From NCBI GenBank assembly GCA_032164245.1, contig JAVMKO010000001.1, positions 291,821,041 to 291,885,040 on the forward strand: a stretch of DNA of 64,000 nucleotides, read 5' to 3'. Made by a program: the position numbers and the translations under genes. Position 1 is the stretch's first letter; each line of letters opens with the position of its first letter. Positions 54,936 to 64,000 of the stretch are shown here, piece by piece. The DNA comes from Sternotherus odoratus (lineage: Eukaryota; Chordata; Testudines; Kinosternidae). The notes under the pieces are model-generated. The model made no database searches, was not told the origin of the DNA, and saw nothing but the letters and a program-made list of their open reading frames with translations.

Positions 54936-55320
54936 TGGAGGGAGAAAATGAGGTGAGTGGTGTTCAGATGAGTTCCTGTCTGCATCCTGTAACACTTGCC
55001 CATACCGGTATTGCCCTGGCCTCTTCTTTTGTCATTCAGTTTTGCACACATTCTAAAACAATGTGCATTTCCTCACCTTTGGGGGCAAAGCCAGACTTTG
55101 AGGCACCTGCTCCCCTACTTGGTGTAAACAATGCTTGTGCAAATCAGAAGCGAACACAAACACAGCTGTGAAAAGAAATCAGGAATCCTGTGGCAAAGGG
55201 GGAAGAGCATTGGGGTGGGGTGGGTCAGTCTGAACAACACCAGCCTTGTTCTTTCAAGCTCCACCAAGCTCTGCTCTTCCAGAGGGAGAATCTCTGTTCT
55301 TCTCTTTGGTTTCTGTGAAG

Positions 55321-55526
55321 GGGCGGAACTCCTCTACCGTGAAAGAGGAGAAGGAGAAGCAGGTTAACCTGGAGACGCTCGAGCAGCTGCAGCCTCTAGA
55401 AAGCATGATCCGGAGGTACCCTGCCAAACCCGGCCCAGTGGCCGAACCCCAAACCCACCCGAAGAAAGGCAGGAGTGAATGGCTTCCCGCCAGCCCGGGC
55501 CAGGCAAAGCTATCCAGTCTTGGAAG
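55321..55526 (+). CDS. Candidate coding exon, unrecognised
   Basis: A 206-bp open stretch is bounded by a pyrimidine-rich acceptor-like site (CTTTGGTTTCTGTGAAG, ending 55,320) and a donor-like GGAAG|GTGATG (55,527). The frame reads GRNSSTVKEEKEKQVNLETL, then EQLQPLESMIRRYPAKPGPV and so on: charged, Glu/Lys-rich then Pro-rich, unlike the random frames nearby. I do not recognise it. The opposite strand is also open for 231 codons, which lowers confidence. Confidence 0.2.
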
Positions 55527-55859
55527 GTGATGATGGAAAGCACATGTCAGAGCTCGCACATGTGCTGGCCCAAGGTTGGCTGGCGCCCCGGCCCTATGAA
55601 TTCCCAAAGACCTTCGTGCTGTATAGTCGGCCAAACCCCATCTCCTGGCGTCACCCGCTGCCCCGGGAATGCGAGCATCCAGCAACAATAACTCCGCTGG
55701 GAGAGCGTGCAGCCAGCCAAGGGGGAAGCCAGGGGAAGCAAACCAGGAAGGGCCTGATTCTGTGAGGTACTGAGCACTGGCAGCTCCAGCTGCGGTCCAG
55801 ACGGGGGGCTCGGCCCCTCCCAGAATCCAATCCGAAAGGTCTGACTGTTTTTCCTGCAG

Positions 55860-55989
55860 GTGCTGGGCCCCCATGTTGATTTCAGTGGCGGCTCCGAAGA
55901 GCCGCTGTTTGACGCCGAGCTGTTGATACCAGTGCCTAAGTGGGGGCACCCGGGTTGAAATGTTTCTTCCAAGCTACCTGGACGAGCGG
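55860..55989 (+). other. Exon-like interval with strong splice sites
   Basis: The acceptor (CTGACTGTTTTTCCTGCAG, ending 55,859) and donor (GAGCGG|GTGAGT, intron from 55,990) are both strong and 130 bp apart. One frame is open for 32 codons (VLGPHVDFSGGSEEPLF ...) to a TGA at 55,956; an ATG at 55,960 opens a second frame of ten codons to the donor (MFLPSYLDER). It could be a 5' UTR or first coding exon, or chance. Confidence 0.25.
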
Positions 55990-56240
55990 GTGAGTTCGGC
56001 AGGGTGGGGAGAATGAGCCCCCAGCGGCAACGTGGAAATCTCTCCAGCAGGCGCCACCCCCCCACCATGCTAGCAGCGCAGTCCCCCGGGGCGCTGGGGA
56101 CGGGAAAGCAAGCGGGCATGGTGCAGGCTGGAGAAATGATCAAACCCGGCGAAGGGGAATGACCCCCAGGCCGGGGCGCGCTGACACTGAGGGCCGGGGG
56201 GATGTTACTGAATTGCACAAGGGCGGCGACCTGCTGAACC
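55860..56240. promoter_or_regulatory. CpG-enriched segment
   Basis: CpG frequency rises well above the surroundings (GTGGCGGCTCCGAAGAGCCG, CCCCGGGGCGCTGGGGACGG, CAGGCCGGGGCGCGCTGA). It is weaker than the 13.6-kb island. It may mark an alternative promoter or an exon-rich segment. Confidence 0.35.
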
Positions 56241-56244
56241 CTGC

Positions 56245-57185
56245 TCTGATCTGTCTCGGGCCTTTCCCATTTAGTGAGGCTCAGTCACCTGGGGCCTGAG
56301 CCGTGGGGTCGATGGAAAGGCTCCCACTGGTGGAGAGGAGACCCATTGTATCCCCCGCTCCCCCATCGGAAATGCACATAGACGAAGAGGGGAGCAGCCA
56401 GCTCCAGTCACCAAGGGCTCTGCTGCCCTTAGCTCCTCCCATATCCCCCTCCCCCCCGCGGAGGGACAGTGCAGTGACAGCTGTAGGAGCCGCACCAGGT
56501 GTGAGCCACCCCGTGGGCTGCCACGTGGCGCCCCAGTGCATGTGCTCTTCATGCTGCCTGCACCGCGCAGCCTGGCCCGCCTCCAGACCGGTGCACCGGG
56601 GCAGGAGGAATCGCTGTATGCTTAATAATTACTGAGCATTCCTGCTAATGGAAGGTGGCCCCGGGGGCAGCGACGATCCCCCTGGACCAATAATCCTTCC
56701 TGCCCCGCGCTCCCTGGCTCGTTTACAGTTGATTTGTTGGACTGAAAGGAGGCGCTTTCCTGAGATTGAACGTGTCTCTGCTCAGTTCCCCTGCTCTGCA
56801 TTCCGAGCCACAAGCTCACTGGACGTTCATCTGTGTGTATGACGGGAGAATCCAGCCCCTGTCTGGAGACATGGGGCGGTGAACTCACCTGGAGCGGACA
56901 GGGGATGATCCCACTTGAATGCAAACACCCCCAGCAGGCCTTGTCCTTGAGGCCTCTCTCTGCCCGTTGGGACAGCAGAGCTCTGGGAAATATTGCTGGT
57001 GCCCTCCACCCCGGAGAGGGCTGCAGTTTGCTGGCGCGTGAAGCGCTTTCTTCCCTGGGCCTGATCCTGCCATATTGACTCGCCCGGGGCTCCCCCGTGA
57101 GCCACCTGCACAGGCTGCCCCCAGAAGGGCAAGGCCTCACTGGCCCACCTGGTGCTTTGGATGCATCTGTCTGTCTGGATTCAGC
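56245..57185. other. Unassigned, repeat-poor sequence
   Basis: GC-moderate with no transposon visible. Long frames on both strands (up to 189 codons) reflect composition. A TGCTTAATAATTACTGAGCA stretch at 56,617 is the kind of AT-rich homeodomain-site cluster seen in enhancers, but that is only a pattern. Confidence 0.3.
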
Positions 57186-57189
57186 ACTC

Positions 57190-57420
57190 ATCTGGCCCTC
57201 ACTCCCCTAGTGTCTGAGCACCTCACGCCCTTTTAATGTATTTATCCTCACCCCACCCCTGGGAAGCAGGGCCGGGCTGTTATCCCCATTGCCCGAGTGG
57301 GGAACTGAGGCCCGGGGAGACTAAGTAACTTGCCCAAGGTCACACAGAAAGTCGGTATCGGAGCTGGTAATTGAACCCCTCTCCTGAGTTCCTGGTAAGT
57401 TCCTTCACCACTGGGCCACC
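57190..57420 (-). repeat. MIR-type SINE
   Basis: Reverse orientation: TTATCCCCATTGCCCGAGTG, CTAAGTAACTTGCCCAAGGT, TGGTAATTGAACCCCTCTCC and CACCACTGGGCCACCTCTCC. Confidence 0.85.
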
Positions 57421-57424
57421 TCTC

Positions 57425-58980
57425 CTCTTGCTACGCTCTCCGGCGCTACTCCAGTTTGAGGCTGACGTGACTCTCCTGGAAGCAGCAGCATTGCCTAGGG
57501 ACAGGAGTGCGGGAACGCGAGTCCTAGCCACGCTTGCCGAGCTCCATCGCTAGCCCCTTCCTTCCAAGAATCTCCAAATGTTCTTCCCATGCTAACCCCG
57601 TTTGCAAGTAGATCGTAATGCACCCCCTCCTCGTTTCCCTCACCCCCCTGTGCACCGACACTGCCGGGGGAGTATGCAAAGGTCACCTGCCCTATCGGAC
57701 TTAGGAGCTGTCGATGCGACACAGAGCCCCGCTCGCTCTTGTCCTGCCTTTCAAAGCCCGGCTTTTTCCCTTTCCCTGCTCTGAAAGGGAAATGGCGACA
57801 CTGGATGGGTTTTTGGTTTCTGCAACATAGGCCCTGCAGACATCTGTGGTCTTGGCCACACAGCGGTTGTCGACTGTTTAAACTCTCCTCGAACTCCTTG
57901 GCCGGGCGTCAGCTCCTGCGGTTTGCTGTCCAAGCTGGAGTCCCATTCCCAAAGTGCTGAATCACTGGCGAGGTTTATTTGTTCAGGGAAATATCAATAC
58001 ACAGAAAAGGCTGGACCTGCGCCCGTTAAGGACAGTGTCCCTGCTCCTTCCCGGCCCTTGGCTGCTGCGTGGCTATTGAGCAATTATTGATCTATTTGGC
58101 GCTGGGTTTTCCAGGAGCATGAATAATATTCTCTGCGAAGGGACGTGGGGCCCGGCCTCTTTCAACACCGGTTGCAATCAGTCATGCGTTCGCATTGTCT
58201 TCGCCATATCGCTGTGTTTGTGCCACTGCGGTTGCTTCATTTCAGCGGGGAAATTTTCCATGCTTGCAACTCCAGAAACCGTCTGCAGGTCACAGGCAGT
58301 GGAGAAGGGGCTCCTGCTTCTGGCTGTGTGCTGGGGTGCAGCAGGGAGATCTGACTACAGTCGGCCTCGGGCCTGTCATCGTTCATCTCTATACACCCTG
58401 GCAGAGTGAGCGTGAAATGAAGCTGCTCTGACCCAGCTGCACTTCACACCCACGTTGGACAAGCCTGCGAGGCAGGGCAACAGAAAACCAGGCTCCTTGT
58501 GTCGCGGTTCCCCGAGTGTTACGCCTTCCCCACCTCGCCGGGACGTTGCACTGACACATTCAGTGATGACGGTGAGAGGCTCAGATACTAGATCAATGGG
58601 AATCAAGCTAGGATCTAGATCCATGGTCTGCAAGCTGTGGGGTGCGCCCCCCTAGAGGGGCATGGAGAAACGTCTGGGGGAGGGGGGAGTGCCGCTCAGC
58701 CCTGCTCAGCCCCAGCTCTGCTCCGCCCCAGCCCTGGCTGCAGCTCAGACCCTGGGCCATGTCTCTGCTCCCAGCACAAGCAGCCATTCCGCACCACTCC
58801 CAGCCGGGGCGGGAGGGGGGAAGGGGTGCAGACACAGTCCATTACTAGTGGAAGGGGGTGCAAGAGGAAAAGCCTGGTACCACTAATCTAGACAGAGAGG
58901 TCTGTAGCAATGCCGGTGTCTGTACTCTGGGAACAAGCTTCTTCCTACAGTCCTTCATCCAGGTGGAACTTCTGTTGTTA
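57425..58980. other. Unassigned, repeat-poor sequence
   Basis: No transposon or exon recognised. The block 57,960-58,135 (GGCTATTGAGCAATTATTGA, GGAGCATGAATAATATTCTC) looks non-repetitive and could be a conserved non-coding element. Confidence 0.3.
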
Positions 58981-58984
58981 TGTT

Positions 58985-59070
58985 TAATGCCAACAGTGTG
59001 TTTGGTGCTGGACAATACACACAAATAACGACTGTCCCTGCCACAAAGAGCTTACAGCCTGAAAGGCAGA
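58985..59070 (+). repeat. Dispersed repeat fragment (CAGTCCCTGCC family)
   Basis: TTGGTGCTGGACAATACACA, GACTGTCCCTGCCACAAAGA and GCTTACAGCCTG. Confidence 0.55.
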
Positions 59071-59074
59071 TGGG

Positions 59075-59990
59075 ATGCCTGGGATACCCAGAGCCTGGAG
59101 TTCATTGAGGTGGGGTTTACTCTCCCAACCCATTCTATGGTGATGGACACCAATGGCAGAAGCTAGTTGACTTCACTGTTCATCAACCTGCTGATTCTCA
59201 ACAGCGGGGAAGAAGTGGGCTTTGTGGAGAGCCTGCATGTAAAGCCGGGTAGGGTGCTTTGTTGAACTGGGCTTGAGGGAGTCATCCCACAGAGAGGGGG
59301 CAGTGTGGGGGAAACACACAAGAGGGACTCAGAGAAGAAGATGAATGGAGCACTGAAGTTGGCATCAGTAGAGGGGTAGATTGGGTGAGATGGGAGCTGA
59401 GATCCTGAAGCGGATCAGGGTTGGAGCTGTGTAGGGCCTTAAAGGCCTTTCCACTGATTGTACGGGGCAAGCAGAGGGATGCGAGGGGGACAGAGGGATT
59501 TGACATGGTCAGACTGACGGGTCGGGAAGAACATTGTGGCAGCCATCAGGAGACCGAAGGGGGTGATGTGGGTCTCTAGGGAAGCCAGACAGGAGAAGAT
59601 GGTCACAGTAATCAAGAGGGAAGGCAATGGACAAGCATTTCCACGCAGACAGAGAGGAAGGATCAGCTCTTGTGTATGTTGTGAAAAAAGAAGCATCAGG
59701 ATTGGATGTGGCCTGAATGGGCGAGGTGTGGGAGGGCTCAAAGATAACCCTATAAATTGAGATGGGGGTCAAGGGAGAAGGAGAACAGGGAAGAGGAGGG
59801 AATTGGAGAGATAAGAGGTCTCTGCTTTGGACATGTGTTAAGCTCCTGTTGCTTCTCCTCCTTATATAGCTGTATCCCACCAGCAGAGGCAGCTAGCTGG
59901 GTTCTCCTCATTCCCATGGGCTTTTACAAGCCTCCTCGCTCTTTGCCGTGAGAAGAGTGAGCATGTGCAGTAGCAGCCACCGATGAGAAA
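59075..59990. repeat. Probable old dispersed repeat
   Basis: Segments GTGTAGGGCCTTAAAGGCCT, GGATTTGACATGGTCAGACT and GAAGATGGTCACAGTAATCA follow the order of a widespread amniote repeat of unknown class to me. The overlapping 74-123-codon frames have no domains. Confidence 0.4.
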
Positions 59991-60314
59991 GATTCATGGA
60001 TTCTAAGGCCAGAAGAAAACATTGTGATCATCTAGTGACCTCCTGTATAGAAGGCCATAGAACTTCCCCAAAGTAACTTAGAGCAGATCATTTAGAAAAA
60101 CATCCAATCTTGATTTAAAAATCATCAGTGATGGAAACCCCACCATAACCCTTGGGAAGTTGTTCTGGTGGTTAATTACTCTGATTGTTAAAAATTTACA
60201 ACTTATTTCCAGTCTGAATTTATCTAACTTCAATTGGAATGTGTTAATCCTTTGTCTTCTAGATTGAAGAGCCCATTATTAAATATTTGTTCCCCATATA
60301 GGTATTTATAAACT

Positions 60315-60513
60315 ACTAGTGTAACAGCCCGTGTACATGGGCCAAAGTGCTTAATGCTGTTTGTCCGGGCCGTCTCTACGGCTCGCAGCGGCGTACTCGC
60401 GGCGGCCATTTTGTGCCGCTGAACTACAACTCCCAGCAGGCTGTTTGTCCGGGCTGTCTCTACTGTGCATGACGGCTTCGGACAAACATCCTCTGGCCTT
60501 TTATTATATAGGA
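60315..60513 (-). mobile_element. Short non-autonomous Helitron (Helentron-like)
   Basis: On the minus strand the 199-bp element runs from TCCTATATAATAAAAGG to CTAGT. A near-perfect palindrome CCCGTGTACATGGG (60,328-60,341) sits 8 nt from the terminal CTAGT, forming the 3' hairpin. Two GGCTGTCTCTAC/GGCCGTCTCTAC blocks are direct repeats. It shares termini with 2,857-3,819 but little interior. Confidence 0.8.
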
Positions 60514-60597
60514 TAAGCAGTTCACCTCTTAATCTTCTCTTTGTGAAGCTAACTTTAAAAAGAGCCACCATGGCTTAACAACCATGTAAAAGAAGCA

Positions 60598-62220
60598 GTG
60601 GGAGATCAAAAGGCATCTTTTAAAAAGTGGAAGTCAGATCCTAGTGAGGTATCTAGAAAGGAACATAAACACTGCCAAATTAAGTGTAAAAATGTAATAA
60701 GAAAAGCCAAAAAAGAGTTTGAAGAACAGGTAGCCAAGAACTCAAAAGGTAATAACAAAATGTTTCTTAAATATATCAGAAGCAGGAAGCCTGCTAAACA
60801 GCCACTGGGGCCACTGGCCGAGCGAGATACAAAAGGAGCACTTAAAGACAATAAAGTCATTGCAGAGAAACTAAATGAATTTGTTGCTTCAGTCTTCACG
60901 ACTGAGGATGTTGGGGAGATTCCCAAACCTGAGCTGTCTTTTGTAGGTGACAAATCTGAGGAATTGTCATAGATTGAAGTGTCAGTAGAGGAGGTTTTGG
61001 AACTAATTGATAAACTTAACAGTAGCAAGTCACCGGGACCAGACGGCGTTCACCCAAGGGTTCTGAAAGAACTCAAATGTGAAAGTGCGGAACTATTAAC
61101 TATGGTTTTCTAACCTGTCCGTTAAATCAGCTTCTGTACCCAATGACTGGAAGATAGCTAATCTAACGCCAATATTTAAAAAGGGCTCTAGAAGTGATCC
61201 TGGCAACTACAGACCAGTAAGTCTAACGTAAGTGCTGGGCAAATTAGTTGAAACAATAGTAAAGAATAAAATTGTCAGGCACATAGAAGAGCATAAATTG
61301 TTGGGCAAAGTCAACATGGTTTCTGTAAAGGGAAATCATGTCTTACCAATCTATTAGAGTTTTCTGAAGGGGTCAACAGACATGTGGACATGGGGTATCC
61401 AGTGGGCATAGTGTACTTAGATTTCCAGAAAGCCTTTGACAAGGTTCCTCACCAAGGCTCTTACATAAATTAAGTTGTCATGGTATAAGAGGAAAGATCC
61501 TTTTCTGGATTGAGAACTGGTTCAAAGACAGGGAATGAAGGGTAAAATGGTAAATTTTCAGAATGGAGAGGGGTAACTAGTGGTGTTCCCCAAGGGTCAG
61601 TCCTAGGACCAATCCTATTCAACTTATTCATAAATGATTTGGAGGAAGGGGTAAACAAGGAGGTGGCAAAGTTTGCAGATGATACTAAATAGCTTAAAAT
61701 AGTTAAGACCAAAGCAGACTGTGAAGAACTTCAGAAAGATCTCACAAAACTAAGTGATTGGGCAACAAAATGACAAATGAAATGTAATGTGGATAGATGT
61801 AAAGTAATGCACATTGGAAAAAATAACTTCAACTATACATACAATAAGATGGGGCTAATTTAGCTACAACTACCGTGTTTCCCCGAAAATAAGACAGTGT
61901 CTTATATTAATTTTTGCTCCCAAAATTACATTACATTATATTACAGCGAGAGGCAAAACTGGAAGTACGTCTTATTTTCGGGGGATGTCTTACTTTCGGG
62001 GAAACAGGGTAATCAGGAAAAAGATCTTGGTGTCATCGTGGATTGTTCTCTAAAGACGTCTATGCAGTGTGAAGCGGCAGTCAAAAAAGCAAAGAGGATG
62101 TTAGGAATCATTTTTCAAAGGATAGAGAATATCTTATTGCCGTTATATAAATCCATGGTGCAGCTACTTCTTGAATACTGCGTACAGATGTGGTCTCCTC
62201 GTTTCATTAGAAATGGTTCA
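60598..62220 (+). pseudogene. Broken CR1 ORF2
   Basis: The first section, 60,598-60,969, is open and encodes the linker before the RT (KAKKEFEEQVAKNSKGNNKM, LNEFVASVFTTEDVGEIPKP) until a TAG at 60,970-60,972. Later RT blocks ([48 protein letters not shown]) survive in different frames. FADD is kept here, unlike the FSDD of the 4.2-kb copy. Cannot be functional. Confidence 0.88.
61873..62009. mobile_element. 137-bp mariner-type MITE, TA target site
   Basis: Ends CCGTGTTTCCCCGAAAATAA and, reverse-complemented, CCCTGTTTCCCCGAAAGTAA, flanked by TA (61,871-61,872 and 62,010-62,011). It sits inside CR1 ORF2; the related CR1 at 5,260-5,272 shows the unoccupied site (CAACCAATCAGG versus CAAC-TA-ATCAGG). 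Confidence 0.95.
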
Positions 62221-62619
62221 GAGAAGGGCAACTAAAATGATTAGGGGTTTGGAACAGGTCCTATATGAGGAGAGATTAAAGAGGCTAGGACTTTTCAGCT
62301 TGGAAAAGAGGAGACTAAGGGGAGTATCATAGAGGTCTATAAAATCATGAGTGGTGTGGAGAAAGTGAATGAGGAAAAGTTATTTTCTTGTTCCCATAAT
62401 ATAAGAACTAGGGACCACTAAATGAAATTAATGGGCAGCAGGTTTAAAACAAATAAAAGGAAGTTCTTCTTCACATAGCACACAGTCAACCTGTGGAACT
62501 CCTTGCCTGAGGAGGTTGTGAAGGCTAGGACTATAACAGGGTTTAACAGAGAACTGGATAAATTCATGGAGGTTAAGTCCATTAATGGCTATTAGCCAGG
62601 ATGGGTAATGAATGGTGTC

Positions 62620-63292
62620 TTTAGTGGGGTGCCTGCCCCACTCCTGGGAAAACAGGCTGAAAACAGCCCAAGAAAGGGTTGTGGCTGGGAGCAAGCAAGC
62701 TCCAGCCTGACTGGGCTTATCAGCTGATAAAAAGGGCTCAGTTTGGAGCATGAGGCAGAACAGTCTCCTCTGCTCCCAGAGGCAGACAGGCCTGGCTGCT
62801 GGGAGCTTGAGTAGGTACCTAGAGTGAAGCAGGGCTGGGGCAAGGCAGGAGGATCTGGGGAAGCTCCAGCCTAGAAACCCTCAGGCTGCAGGGCCTAGGA
62901 GAAGGCCCAACAAAGGGGTACTAGGGTTGCAGGGGGCAGCCCATGGCTCTAGAGACAGAAGCAGCAGGCCAGCCCCCCTTGCCGGTGATGAGTGGCAATG
63001 ATACTGCAGTCAGCCCCAGTTAACGGGGGCAAGTGGTGACTGGCAGTTGCCTAGACTGAAGCAAGGTGGGGATAGGGGGTGGGGGTTCCCCAGGGAGGGG
63101 AGACCCTAAGACCTAAGGGGGTACTGCAGGGGTGCAGCACCCTTGGTAAGAGGGCACCGGGATCCGGGAGGGACACGGGGCCAGAGCAGCAAGTGGGACA
63201 TCAGCCTGCAGAGGGCGCTCCAGACGCTGGTGAGCTAATTCCCGGATGGACCAGCAGGAGGCGCCGCAGGGGTGAGTCACCTCCCTGCTACA
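62620..63292 (+). mobile_element. Solo LTR of an endogenous retrovirus, 5-bp TSD
   Basis: The 673-bp insertion has ends TTTAGTGGGG (expected TGTAG) and CCCTGCTACA, an imperfect inverted repeat, with GTGTC duplicated on both sides (62,615-62,619 and 63,293-63,297). CR1 sequence resumes without loss after it. A TGATAAAAAGGGC TATA-like box lies at 62,715. No viral coding sequence remains. The 5-bp TSD length matches the other solo LTR, but the sequences differ. Confidence 0.8.
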
Positions 63293-64000
63293 GTGTCCCT
63301 AGCCTCTGTTTGTCAGAGGGGGGTGATGGATGGCAGGAGAGAGATCACTTGATCATTACCTGTTAGGTTCACTCACTCCAGGGCACCTGACATTGGCCAC
63401 TGTTGGTAGGCAGGATACTGGGCTGGATGGACCTTTGGTCTGATCCAGTATGGCCATTCTTATGTTCTTTAACAAAATTGAGCTCCTTGAGTCCATCACG
63501 ATTAGGAATGTTTTCTAATCTTTTATTATTCTTGCGGCACTTATGGTGGTGGTCACACAAGTGCCAAATACAGAGGTAAAATAACCTCTCTATTCCTATT
63601 CAGGATTCCCCTGTTTAAGGATCCAAGCATCATATTAGACCTTTTGGCCACAGCGAAACTCATGATTAGCTGGTTATCCACCTTGATGCCCAAATCTTTT
63701 CCAGGGTCACTGCTTCCCAGGATAGAGTGCCCCATCCTATGAGTGTGACTGAATTCTTTGTTCCTAGATGTATGCAGTTACATTTCACTGTATTAAAATA
63801 CGTATATTGTTTGTGCCCAGTTTACCAAGTGACCCAGTTTTGCGTCATTTGCAAACTTGATCAATGATGATTTTGTGGTTTCTTCCTGGGCATTGATAAA
63901 GATGTTCAGTAGTAGAGGGCCAAGAACAGATCCCTGCAGGACCCCATGGGAAACACATCCTCTTGATGACTATTCCCCGTTTACAGTTACATTCTGAGAC

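Larger units (their letters stand above)
60563..63470 (+). mobile_element. CR1 LINE, 5'-truncated, with two nested insertions
   Basis: It extends about 260 bp further 5' than the copy at 4,207, runs through ORF2 and the 3' UTR, and ends with ATTCTTATGTTCTT. It carries a MITE (61,873-62,009) and a solo LTR (62,620-63,292). Compared with 4,207-6,078 it has several stops, single-base deletions and indels, so it is an older or less constrained copy of the same subfamily. Confidence 0.92.
59995..64000 (-). mobile_element. Old CR1 LINE hosting nested insertions
   Basis: The two pieces 59,995-60,562 and 63,471-64,000 (runs off the window) are consecutive on the minus strand of one CR1. Left: TGGATTCTAAGGCCAGAAGA, ACCTCTTAATCTTCTCTTTG. 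Right: TTGAGCTCCTTGAGTCCATC, GCCAAATACAGAGGTAAAAT, TTCCCCGTTTACAGTTACAT. They are separated by a plus-strand CR1, and the left piece is itself cut by a Helitron. Confidence 0.88.

Noticed and set aside
55254..55949. 231-codon minus-strand frame
   Set aside because: No domain; GC-rich composition lowers stop frequency on both strands, and the better splice signals are on the plus strand.

Overview
This is a stretch of a sauropsid nuclear genome, most likely from a cryptodiran (hidden-necked) turtle. The host call rests on the repeats: many CR1 LINE copies with the TTCTTATG-type 8-bp tail, Penelope-like retroelement ends, amniote MIR-type SINEs, several hAT and TcMar miniature elements, Helitron-like elements, and a tRNA-headed SINE with a CR1-type tail like the turtle Cry family. 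There is no prokaryotic gene organisation, no tRNA or rRNA gene and no CRISPR. Nearly all long open frames lie inside repeats.

Layout. 0-7 kb: a hAT element, a Tigger-like element with an expanded GC-rich core, and two CR1 copies of different subfamilies joined 5'-to-5' near 4,206; the left one is split by a complete non-autonomous Helitron and the right one keeps an open reverse transcriptase frame. 7-12 kb: decayed LINE, SINE and Penelope fragments. 12.15-13.58 kb: a 29-copy, ~49-bp minisatellite, followed directly by a CpG island (13.6-13.96 kb) with a strong splice donor and a short signal-peptide-like frame. This is the only credible host-gene promoter in the window, probably transcribed to the right. 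14-55 kb: intron-like or intergenic DNA with MIR, CR1, Penelope, hAT, MITE and solo-LTR insertions. 55.3-56.3 kb: a repeat-poor, CpG-richer segment with two weak exon candidates. 60-64 kb: a deep nest, in which an old minus-strand CR1 carries a Helitron and a plus-strand CR1, and the latter carries a TA-flanked MITE and a solo LTR.

The most interesting features are the minisatellite, whose invariant 21-bp core holds an exact T-box half-site (TCACACCT) and an E2-box (CAGGTG) in all 29 copies next to a CpG-island promoter, and the nested insertions, whose exact target-site duplications give a readable order of events. No complete host protein-coding gene is visible. Family names come from recognition by eye; I could not run a repeat library or homology search.
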